Of a stretch of DNA of 64,000 bases, positions 52,739 through 64,000 are shown piece after piece. The position numbers were made by a program, and so were the translations under genes. The notes beneath the pieces are model-generated. The model worked only from the letters and a program-made list of their open reading frames with translations, did not search any database and was not told where the DNA came from. Source of the DNA: Litomosoides sigmodontis (taxonomy: Eukaryota > Nematoda > Chromadorea > Rhabditida > Onchocercidae); contig OY718803.1 of NCBI GenBank assembly GCA_963070105.1, positions 4,384,507 to 4,448,506 of the forward strand, in the 5' to 3' direction. Within the stretch, counting starts at the first letter, position 1. Every line of letters begins with the position of its first letter.

Positions 52739-55700
52739 ATGGAAACCTCAGGTGGCGGTGCTTCAAAAAAAATTCATCTCGAGCAGCGAATTTCACTTTT
52801 CAATGGTTGTGCAATCATTATTGGTGTTATTGTTGGCTCCGGGATATTTGTCAGCCCGAAAGGTTTAACAATTTTTTCCACAAAAGCTGAAAAATTTGAA
52901 ATTTCTTATGAGAATGTTAACATTTGAAGGAGTTCTAGCACTTTCGGCTTTAAAGTTTTCTTCATGAATCTTCCTGTTTTCAAGGTGTCTTGGTCGAGTC
53001 AGGAAGCGTTGGTTTATCATTGGTAATATGGATTTTATCAGGGGTATTTGCCACCGTAGGTGCTTTTATTTATGCTGAACTTGGAACAACTATTCCTAAA
53101 AGTGGCGGTGAGTACGCCTATATCAATGAGGTAAGTGCGGAAGTGCATTTTTTATTTCCTGTTTTATTACCAACTGTTTTTCAACCCAATGTTTTATCTT
53201 TTTTCGAGTTATGTACAGATTTCGTTTTACATTTTTTTTTGTAGTGTAAGTATGAGAGTGTGTAAAACATGGTTAAGATGTAAGGTGTCCTTGCAAGCAC
53301 ATGTGTTTTGGTTTCATAAAAAAATTAATTGTTTAGGTGTTGGTAATCGCAAAACCATGCCATGAATACTTTGCTGTCTTTAATTTCTCCTTAAGTAACT
53401 TTATGTTACAGGCATTTGGACCTTTACCAGCATTTCTGTTTCTTTGGACAGCATTAGTTATGATAAATCCAACGTCAAATGCTATTATGGCATTAACATT
53501 TGCCCAGTACACGCTCCAACCATTTTTCGCGAACTGCGAACTGCCTGATAATGCTGTGAGGTTATTAGCCGCTTGCATCATTTGTATGTTTAGTTTTGAA
53601 AATTATATTGGTTTATGATTCTTGTTTGTTACATCGATTAACAGTTTATTCTTATCCTGTTTTTGGGTTGCATCTTGTAGTGAAATAACTGTTCATCCTA
53701 AGATTCATTATAACTGCTTGTCCCTGAAGGCAGGTCCTTTCGAAAGTGTTTCAGAATCTCTGATTTTTATAATACTGCAGGTTTGCTGACATTTATCAAT
53801 TGCTGTAGTGTGAAGTGGTCATTGAGAATTCAGAACATTTTCTCCTTAGCCAAAGTGGCTTCTCTTTGTGTTATCGTCGTAACTGGTTTATTATGGTTGT
53901 ATTTGGGTAAGAATTTTCATATTATCCGCATTTATTATTTCAATGTAATCCAATTTTAGTTAAGCTTTTATACAACTCATGTTATATAAAAAAGCGGCTT
54001 ATTACAAATATGTGCAAATTTTGGTTATTACAAATTTAGAATAAACCAAAACAAAAAAAAAACCAGACAGTATGCTAGTCTCTTAGCCTCACCTAAATTT
54101 TATCAGTGATAGTGAAGGAGTTATTTAAGGTAATACGGAGCATTTGGAGCCAACTGTATTATTCGAAGGAACACAAACAAATCCGGGCCATATAGCATTG
54201 GCTTTTTATTCGGGCGTATTCTCATTTAGTGGGTGGTAATAATTTTCACTTTAGAAATATTCCGTTCTGTTACCGTTCTAACTTTTGTTTTAGAATTCAG
54301 TCTCCCTTATCGAAAAAAAACACGAATTTGCTGAAGTGTATATTTCAGCTCATTTTGAATAAGCACTACTTCTGATCTGTTCTTTTTCGAACATGTTTTT
54401 TAGGAATTCGTTGAATTTCGTCACCGAGGAACTGATTAATCCGAACAAGTAGGATTTAATTTTCAATCCTACTAATAGAAAAGCCAGCAAGGTGCTGATA
54501 TCAACTATTATAAAAAAATGCAGTGCTTAAACAGTGGAGAAAAAACGTATATTCAAATAAGAAATCCCACTGACAGTTTTCCAACTGAAAGTGGAGAGCA
54601 AAAGAGCACAACCGTAGCTATATTTTAGAAATTTGCCCCGAGCGATTATGATTTCCTTATTCACAGTAACAGCAGTGTATGTACTGGTTAACATCTCCTA
54701 TTTTGCTGTGTTATCTGTACCGGAAATTCTCGATTCGAAGGCAGTTGCAATGACTTTTGCGGAAGTAGCCATGGGTAAATTTGCATCAATAATGCCTATA
54801 TTTGTTGCGATTTCATGTGCCGGCGGCTTAAACAGTATCATTTTTTCGTCAAGTCGAATGTTCTTCGTTGGCGCTAGGTATATGAATCCCAACTTTCTTC
54901 TCCTGACAACTCCTAACAACATTTGTTACCATTTAAAGTTTATTTATACCTTACTAGAATAATCAAGTACGATATCTTAAAGATTGTTGCTAGATGACCT
55001 ATCTTGCTTAGCTTATTGAGAGGTGATATCGTTTACTTTTGCATTTGGTTTACTGAGTTTAAAAGAGGCAGATTAAAAACACAGCTTGAAATAAACCTGG
55101 TGGTTCACTTATATTACAACAACTTTTTTTGTCATAAAAAATTTCTTCAGAGATGGGATGTTGCCAGAATTACTTTCTATGATTTCCATAGACTATTTGA
55201 CACCATTACCAGCACTGCTTATTCTTGGTATTTTATCTCTGGCAATGCTGGTTACCTCAAATATTTATGTACTCATTAATTATGTGACATTTACTGAATC
55301 ATTCGTCATTTTACTCTCTGTTGCTGGTCTAATCAAATTGCGGTTCACTCAGCCTGACCTCCCACGACCAATCAAGGTAGAGAATAAGCTTCCCCTTTTC
55401 ATTTTCATATCTGTAGTCGAGCTCCAGAAAGCTTTTAATTCATTACTACATGTTTGTCAAATATTTGGAGTTATAACTTTTCCTGAAAACAGAACGCCAA
55501 TTCTTTATATATTATAATCGATTTTTGCTGAAGTTACTTGAAAAGAGAAAACTTTTTTGTGTAAGGTTTCATAAGGATACGATTCATTCATAAGGTCTGA
55601 TTTTATAAGTAACTTTTTTACTCGGTTTGTATTGGTTTCCTTAGTGTTACATGTGTCCCAATTTATATAAATTTAGTTGTTTAAATTTAAGGCAGTTAAT

Positions 55701-56148
55701 GGTTTAGTCCATTAGTTGATGATTCATAATGGAATTTCAGCATAATATTCTGTTGCCAGCAACATTCTTGGTCATATGTGTTGTGCTACTGATGTTGCCG
55801 TTTTTCATACAACCCAATGAACTCATCATCGGTGTTTTAATCATTCTCGCCAGCGTTCCATTTTATTTCGTTTTCTTGTTTTGGGAAAATAAACCAGCTT
55901 GTTTATATAAGCCTTGGAGTAAGTTACCCTTCCTTCTTTCATAGTTTAATATCTGATGCTATACTTTAACATTCTAAATCGAAAGAACTTTTTTGCGATA
56001 CAAAAACACAGGAAATATGTTTCTGTCATAGCATAGGAATTCGAAAGTGCATCCTTGTGTTTTCTTAAATTTTGATCTTTTAGTTTCAATGACACATACA
56101 ATCCAAAAATTGCTTTATTGTGTTGCGGACGAGAAACACATTGATTGA
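52739..56148 (+). CDS. SLC7-family (LAT/y+LAT-type) amino-acid transporter, light chain
   Basis: Ten exons give 478 residues: 52739-52862, 52985-53130, 53412-53583, 53781-53906, 54130-54235, 54404-54448, 54629-54877, 55151-55376, 55741-55918 and 56084-56148. Phases agree throughout. The sequence follows the twelve-TM LAT fold. The substrate-binding GSGIF is at 33-37 in TM1, [17 protein letters not shown] is in TM2-3, and [14 protein letters not shown] comes in the TM6 region. NLPRAI follows, then [25 protein letters not shown] and the C-terminal cytoplasmic tail. Cys132 (FFANCELP) occupies the extracellular loop position where this family makes a disulphide to a 4F2/rBAT-type heavy chain, so a heteromeric transporter is likely. 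The nearest C. elegans relatives would be AAT proteins; I cannot say which. Substrate specificity is not readable from the sequence alone. Confidence 0.93.
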
Positions 56149-56209
56149 GAAGAAATTTCCGTTGGTATTTTGTTTTGTCGTTTTTATGTTGTTATGACTA
56201 ATATAAAGC

Positions 56210-56215
56210 AATAAA
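56210..56215 (+). terminator. Candidate poly(A) signal of the SLC7 transporter gene
   Basis: AATAAA about 60 bases after the stop codon; the convergent neighbour's stop lies about 480 bases further right. Confidence 0.5.
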
Positions 56216-56585
56216 TTCTGATTCTTAACTGATTATTATTTTTGTGTGCACTTTCCAAAAAAATTCGGTTTAATATTTAAAAGTTGTTCATTGCTAATGC
56301 ATCAAAATTCCAATTGCAACAAATATGTCAGGTATTAAAAATTATGAATCTGAGTATAAATTCTCATGACATACAGCAAAGGATATTTAGTTCCCTGTTG
56401 AAAGCATATCAATGTAAACTTGATGATCGTATGAGTACGTAGCGTTATAATGTTGTTAAATGTTGTAGATACAGAATTTATATGGTCATTGGTGGGGAAG
56501 AGATTTTTATTTTCGATTCAGTTTGTTGTAAAGGCGGAACATGAAGTATGCCGTAATTGTGCACTACCGACTGTGGTTGCGAAAG

Positions 56586-56591
56586 TTTATT
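56586..56591 (-). terminator. Candidate poly(A) signal of the DOMON/cytochrome b561 gene
   Basis: AATAAA on the minus strand about 106 bases downstream of the stop codon. Confidence 0.45.
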
Positions 56592-56696
56592 GTTCTCTTT
56601 TCTCATTGCCGATATCTGTATGAGACTTCCTCACTTTTGTTACATACTATGTATTAGGTATAAGTGTAGTAGATTAAGTCTTGGAACATTCATCAT

Positions 56697-59600
56697 TTAC
56701 ACCGTTGCTAACATTAATGCAGCCATTACAGTTGTAATTAAAGCGACCACTGCACTAAATGCTAGCACAACGAGCACGGTTAATCTGTTGGTCTGAAATT
56801 TTCGTAGTTAAGTTTAGATAGATAGAAGTCAAATAGTTTTTTGTGGTAACTGTAACCGGTATTTCCTTACAAAAATTACTGAAGAGTATGAAGAAAAGAT
56901 TCATTCACCTTAACATCGTGTTTTGTTTTTGTTATGACAATCTGTTCTTGATGATAGTTTCGTCCAGCATAGGAGACTGATGCATTTCGATGCTCTTTTA
57001 GGGAATTTATTTTCTTAAAAGTTCATTTCATTGCAAAATTTATATTACTGCTATAATTAATTACTGGAACAATTAATTTTACGTCAAAAGAATTCGTTTT
57101 AGCGCAAATCCTGCGTGTGATTACTATAAGAATTTTAAATTCTTCCAAGAATTCGACCAAAATGAAATCGTTTAGTTTAATGTGCCAATGAGATTAACTA
57201 TATCATGAATTGCAAACAAGGAATTTAGAAAAACAAAGTGCCTACCTTTATGTGGAAAATTAGAAGTGGTATTAGAATAAGATAAACTACATATAGCAAA
57301 ATAGCGGCCCATCTAACCATCCATACGTGGAAGAAAATAACGCTTAATATGATTGCAGTTTCTGAAAACATTACATAATTCGACCCGTCCAAAAATTTAC
57401 TCTTATAATATGCGGAGAAATTCTTCTAGTATTTTAACAATTTATTCAGAGTGATAAGTTTGTTTTACTATTAGTCAAGCATTCTTCAGCAATTTACGCA
57501 TAACTTATGGTTAAGTCCTTTTGCATGTTTTACAATGTTTTTGTTTTTGGCAAATGAGAGGAGAAAAGGGATCGATGAAGACTGGAAGAACTGATTGAAG
57601 TAGTGAGTTCAGTGGGTCACATCTAACGTTGGTGTCAATGTCCACTACAGGTTATCACATATCAAAAGCATAATTGAAATGTGCGGTAAGTTGCTAGCGA
57701 CACAAGTTGTTTGATGCTTACTTCTTCTTGTATTCAGGAACTATAATAAACGCACACCCTCAAATTGAAGCGTTAAACTTACGAGCCAACAAGAAAGACA
57801 GGAAACCGAGGAAGCGATGGGACCAGTTAAACAGGACACGATATCTCGACGCCACGTCACAGCGCAGGAGTGCACCTACTGGTTGAATTAGCAGCACACC
57901 AACACTTACAGCACCAATCTTTATGATATTTTAAAGTCTTGCAGTTTTTATTTAAAATTAAGGTGTAAATGGTTCCATTTTACTTTACTTAATGTCAACT
58001 TGTAAATTTGATATATTATCAAACCAAAGTTTCAACATAGAAAGTTTTCATTCATAGCATATGGAAACGAAGTAACCTTTGACACCCCTCAAGCCATATC
58101 ACTGAATCAAAAGATTTGTTTACCTTAATGGTGAATATGTTACGCATAATACCGAAAGTATTTTACTTCTGCCCACTTTTTGGTAATTATGTGATAATGG
58201 TGGATCAAACAAGTCGACGGGCTTAACCCGAAGAAATAATTTCAGAAAAAAAATTGATTAGCGGCAATTTATTCCAAAAAAAGTTAACCATGGAGTGAAT
58301 GGCTCCAGGGGAAAGATTTCGTTCAGAGGTTTTATTGATTGCTGGCCCGGTCCATCGCCACTGTTTTCCAAAAAATACTGACAAGACACCAATGCAAACT
58401 GCAATAATTGCCAAGTAGTTCGTCGCACGGTGTATCTGAAATTCAGAAGAAACACCTTACCTTAGCATTTATTGCTTTTCAGTGGAAAGTATGAGAAGCT
58501 TGACTGACTCACTAGGACTTCCAGGCTTCTAAGCTATTCATAATTCCTTCATAATTCGTCGAAAAATAAAAAAGAACGAATGCATCACTTTTATGACAAT
58601 TACAATCGAAATGTTTCTGTGAATAAAATTCTCCCGAATTTAATGAAATGGAAACGAACAGTTAGTTATCTATAACTGATGGTGAGCTTACATGAAACCA
58701 TATTTTCAAACCAAATGGTTTTTTATCAGGCCAATGTTCACGAAGATATCGTGCAGCTGAAATTGCTGAAGGAATCAACCACATCCATCCTACAACCATC
58801 AAAATTCCTGAAATTTTGCTTTCATGTCAGCTTTTCCTGAAATTAAATTCTCAAAAGAGAAAACTTCTACAGCATTCTCAAACCATATAGCAATAAAATT
58901 AGCTACTACAAATATATTTTCGCGTTACTGAAATTGTCAAAAATTCTAGCAAAGCTTTCCATGGATGATAACGAATTTACGATTCGACGGTGGCTTAACC
59001 GGTGCTTCTGGCACCTTCTCCCACATCGCAACATTTACCGGTGCTGAAAGAAGGAACGGAAAATCCTTAGAATGCGTATCCAACGAGTGAGTATCCATCA
59101 CTGAAATGAAGTGAAATGTGTAATTAATCCAACAAGAACGGCAAACTGTTTTCGCATCAAAAATTAATAACAACAGCTTCTCAGTCCGATCTTTGACCAA
59201 AAGTGGTAAGGAATTTATAGAGATAGAAATCGTTTGATATTCCACTCTTATAAATTGCATTGGTAAAACTGTCTTCAGACCTGTCCACGTATGCTAATTA
59301 TTTCACCATCTTCCAGATGAACTTCTCAAATTGCAACAATCTACGCTTGTTAAAAAAAGATTTAGGAAAACTAATTTTCAACCTTCATATTTGCTGGCTG
59401 TCCCGTATGCTAAAAGCAAGTAATAAGTACGGTTTAGATTTGGTACAACAACTTTTTGAGCTGTTTCATCTGGCGTTATCTTTTGTCGAAATTTGCAATA
59501 AATTGAATTTGATGTATGAGTGGCTTCTAACAACTCCACGTATTTTGCGACATGCTGAAAAGGAGAAAGGAAAATTTAAAAATTTAAGTCGACTACTCTT

Positions 59601-60583
59601 TCATTTCCTAGTGCTCCTCTTCTCCATCTCTTTTAAGCTTTACTTTTATCTCACAGTGGCACTGCGATGAAAGCATTTCCAAAGTGATTGGAAAGAATTT
59701 CATTCAGTCTATGTGCCCCGAACTCTGCTAGCAATGAGGTGCTCAAACGTAGCAAATTAGAAGTGAGATAGCTATTTTGTGGTGAAATAAAAGTTAATTG
59801 AACAATTAACTAAAGACTAGTCAGTTGGGGAACATTACGGCGGAGAAGAATGACACGAAAAGCATTTTGAAAAAGCTTCCACAGCTGCGCTCCGCTAGGG
59901 GAAGGATGTAGTTGTGGAATGGAATGGTTCACTTACTTCTGCTGTTAGATTCAACGGCACGTTACTTTTGCCATCATTTTGCGACAAAAACACACCTGCC
60001 TGATTCGTTTCACTGAAGCCACAATGCGTCACGGCTTCATCGCCCTGTGCAAGGATGCTATTGTGCTTAAGTTCCTTTTCATGTACGTTCATAATTAGCT
60101 TTAGATAGTCTCACTTCCTCACAATTTGAAACTGACCATTAGAACATCTTCAGAGAAGCCAACAGCTGCATAGTTAGTGTCAGGATGTGTTGTGTTGTAA
60201 AACAGTTCTATTACTACCCAGCGATCTGGCTCTGTTGTATAGCTCACAATTTTTTCACAATTCCCTTTCACTTCACAGCCTTCCGAAATAAATATGCAAG
60301 CCTGAAAACGAGAAATAAATTAGTAATTCCTGAACGAACTATCACACTTCAATGGTGTTGAAAGCAGATCCTTTCCAATTGAAACTCATTGAACTAATTT
60401 CTGGTCTAAACCAAAATTCCGATTTATGCATTTCCTACTTATCATTTTTTGAACTAAAACAATGCAGAAATTGGTAAAGTAACTTACTTTATTTTTTAAG
60501 CAGTCACTCATATCAAATTGTGAGGAACAAAAGGTGAAGAATGCAACAATAAGCACGATTACTGATGATACTGTAGCATCCAT
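56697..60583 (-). CDS. DOMON plus cytochrome b561 membrane oxidoreductase (ferric reductase FRRS1-like)
   Basis: Eleven exons, right to left: 60583-60488, 60301-60137, 60044-59937, 59555-59384, 59100-58960, 58807-58692, 58435-58289, 57918-57783, 57361-57246, 56992-56909 and 56792-56697. This gives 458 residues. A signal peptide (MDATVSSVIVLIVAFF) leads into a DOMON domain (about 33-200; TNYAAVGFSEDVLM, GDEAVTHCGF, YYLLLAYG). A six-helix b561 core follows. Its haem histidines are H227 (HGILM), H268 (IHR), H313 (IHSM) and H349 (NWSHR). Such proteins move electrons across membranes, typically to ferric iron or semidehydroascorbate. The exon 5 donor that keeps H227 reads G|GA, not G|GT. A canonical GTAAAT donor 21 bases upstream is in phase but would delete KFVIIHG. 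The exon 10 acceptor (AAAAGAG) is weak but is the only in-phase choice I found. Family is secure; substrate is inferred. Confidence 0.86.
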
Positions 60584-62511
60584 ATCTTCTTACAGTATCA
60601 ATTAGCTATAACAAAACATTCCTTATAATTCGCACTTTTTAATTTGCTAGAAATTTTAGCTTTAAAACTTTCTTTGTAATTAAATTAATTTGAAAAATTT
60701 TCATAGCCATACATGATGTGGCGTAAATTTAATTATTTAAAAGAGCTACAACTCGTTTAGAAGCAATTAAATTTATAATGAATTTAATCAATCATACCTT
60801 TTGAGTATTAAAATATTTGTTGTCAAATTATTTTTCGTGCTATTCCATTACAAAGTTAAAAAAAATCACTAGGAAGGCTTCTGGAATAATTATTAAACAA
60901 GCTAATTTTAAAAAAATTACAGAATTTCTTGAAAATATAATCGAAATGAAATTTTAATTTCACAGCGAGCAAAAGTCAGAAATTAACCTTCTCTACCCAA
61001 AAATAGTGAAAATTTTTCGCAAATCTATGCTATAATGGATTTATTGTTTAAATTTCAGTTTCTTTGAGTATATGTGAAATTAGGATGAGAAATTATTTTG
61101 AAGTTAAACACTGCTATTGAAATTATCGTACTATTTCCGCTACCCTTCGTTCATCCTAGCTAACAGTGCAAACTATGACTGGTCAGGGGTTAACGGTCAA
61201 ATGAAGGAATGCAATTTTGAAAACATCCGAAATTAGTTGTTCAAACGAACTATGCTACTATTTAACAAAATTATGGTATATTTTTGTAAAAACGAAACCA
61301 AAAGAAATATCGGACGTATGAAGTAGAGGAGCGTGCAGCAAAGAAACGGACGAATACCACAAGTTCCTGTGCAAACATTAGCAACGGTGTTTGTTTCAAA
61401 GTCTCGAAATTAATTACTTTTTAGTGAGAAACACAACTACAATGAATAATAAATGAGTTTAGGGAAAGAAATGAATGAGATGAAAATAAAAAGTGCCGTG
61501 AAAGCGTAGAAAAATTTGTTAGAAAGTGAAGCAATGGAAAAGCAACGAAAGGAAATTGAGGAACTTGGAAAATGTAGCTGAGGGAGTGAAAGTGCTAATT
61601 GGGAAGTTGAAAGTTGAGGAGGAGTGGATGAAAGAGCGGTTGTGCGAAGGATTACCTCTTTCTTATAAGGGAAAAAGAACGAAATTAGAGGACTAAAAAT
61701 AGGCGAATGACTTTTCCGTGCTCATTCATATGCGTTGTGATAGTGCCGCTGAAGTTTACTGTGAAACGCTTCCTATCTCTTCACTTCCTCCGATTTACCG
61801 GTCTGTCACATATTACACAAATGTAAATCATCGCAACGTGTCTCCTCTCACTCACCAACATATCATCGCCCTGTCGTAAACGAGTAAATAAGCCATATTG
61901 TCCGGATTGAACCGTAAAACTGAGGCTTGCTATCGGATTTCCCAACAAGAAACACTATGGGATGGTAATTAGTAGGGGTGACAATTAATTAGCACAAGAA
62001 AAATATAAGCGGATTGTTTCTTTTTACCACCGCTATGTCATTCGTCCACCTGCTTGGCGTACCTACCCACCGATCATTTCAATAACACATTTGAAGGGGG
62101 AAGAGGAGCAGTCTATGATGAAGAAGCTGTCAATCTTTAGTTTATGCTTTAGCTTAAAACTCTTTGCAACATGAAATTAGCAAGCAATCAGTACCGTACG
62201 AACGTGTGCACTGCGAAGAGCGTGCAAAAATGGAACGTCTAATAATAGAAAGTTCTTTTTTTCACTCCTTATCAACGATGTGATATTTCATGTGCAAAGA
62301 GATTAGGAGAGATGACTAACCTTTTCACGTGCAAATGGAATTAGGAAAAAAACAAACTTATGAAGTATGCTTATGAAGGGAGCTGTCATCAAACTGATCG
62401 TTTAATTATCAACTTCAAAAATTGTTGAAATTATTTTTATAACTACCATTCACACAGGAAAATTAACCTGAGATGGAATCTCTTAATACGATGGTAAGTG
62501 GCTTTCCTTGT
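60584..62511. other. Upstream region of the DOMON/cytochrome b561 gene
   Basis: AT-rich sequence with no recognised exon or RNA gene. It presumably includes the promoter of the minus-strand gene to its left. Confidence 0.45.
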
Positions 62512-62535
62512 TATATATATATATATATATATATA

Positions 62536-63683
<1,148 letters not shown>

Positions 63684-64000
63684 AATTTCAATTTAACGAC
63701 AGAAATGGAAGCATTATCAGGAGAATAATGCTTACCCCAAAATTTCCATAGCATTGGAGGGCGATAGGAAATTAATGAAATTTACTGTGAAATTTAATCG
63801 TAAATTTTACGTTTCAGTAAAACTGCATATTTTCACCAATTCTTCAATGACAATTGGTGGTAGCAGCACCAAGAAGTGGAATGAACTTGCAATTCCCCCT
63901 CTTCTTTCCAACAGTGTCAATCAATCCTCACTTACGCATCGTCCGTCATCGTGAAATATGCCGTAGACTGTATTGCACATCATATTATCAAGCAAAACTC
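63684..64000. other. Right-end flank
   Basis: No gene recognised. A 66-codon open frame at 63754-63954 lacks any family signature. Confidence 0.4.

Noticed and set aside
59260..59670. 136-codon plus-strand open frame
   Set aside because: It is antisense to exon 4 of the DOMON/b561 gene (59555-59384), which has matching splice sites and DOMON motifs; the plus frame has no family signature.

Overview
This is a eukaryotic window, almost certainly from a parasitic nematode of the filarial group (inference). The DNA is AT-rich, genes are split by many small and some large introns with GT..AG ends, and several start codons sit just after a polypyrimidine-AG, as expected for spliced-leader trans-splicing. 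The conceptual proteins look closest to Caenorhabditis-type nematode orthologues. I rebuilt ten multi-exon genes by reading splice sites and checking that every exon phase fits, plus one partial gene at the left edge. No rRNA, tRNA, CRISPR array or intact transposon was seen.

Left part (1-13.2 kb): the 5' part of a Peter-Pan/Brix ribosome-biogenesis gene (lpd-6, minus) is divergent from nduf-7 (complex I 20 kDa subunit, plus). Next come gei-17 (PIAS-type SUMO E3 ligase, plus) and, convergent with it, mef-2 (MADS-box transcription factor, minus). The encoded MEF-2 ends with a phosphorylation-dependent sumoylation motif, so a SUMO ligase and a probable substrate are neighbours. As I recall, the C. 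elegans orthologues of nduf-7, gei-17 and mef-2 are also adjacent, so this may be conserved microsynteny.

Middle (13.2-49.7 kb): a 6.8 kb mef-2/chaf-1 intergenic region rich in CA/GA microsatellites; chaf-1 (CAF-1 large subunit, plus); a small gene for an unrecognised cysteine-rich secreted protein (plus); a 6 kb gene-poor stretch; gsa-1 (G-alpha-s, minus), whose first coding exon lies about 4.5 kb upstream of the second; and vps-4 (ESCRT AAA ATPase, plus). A complete four-exon orphan GPCR gene is nested antisense inside the 4.2 kb intron 4 of vps-4.

Right part (49.7-64 kb): an SLC7-type light-chain amino-acid transporter (plus) converges with a DOMON/cytochrome b561 ferric-reductase-like gene (minus). 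The latter has an apparent GA instead of GT splice donor exactly where its first haem histidine is encoded. The right end holds a roughly 790 bp TTTA microsatellite enclosed by 75 bp inverted repeats, the most striking structural object in the window.

Functionally the genes are mostly conserved housekeeping or signalling genes. The less ordinary items are the inverted-repeat/microsatellite element, the GA donor, the nested GPCR, two hairpins, a local GC-richer island near 27.7-27.9 kb and the novel secreted protein.
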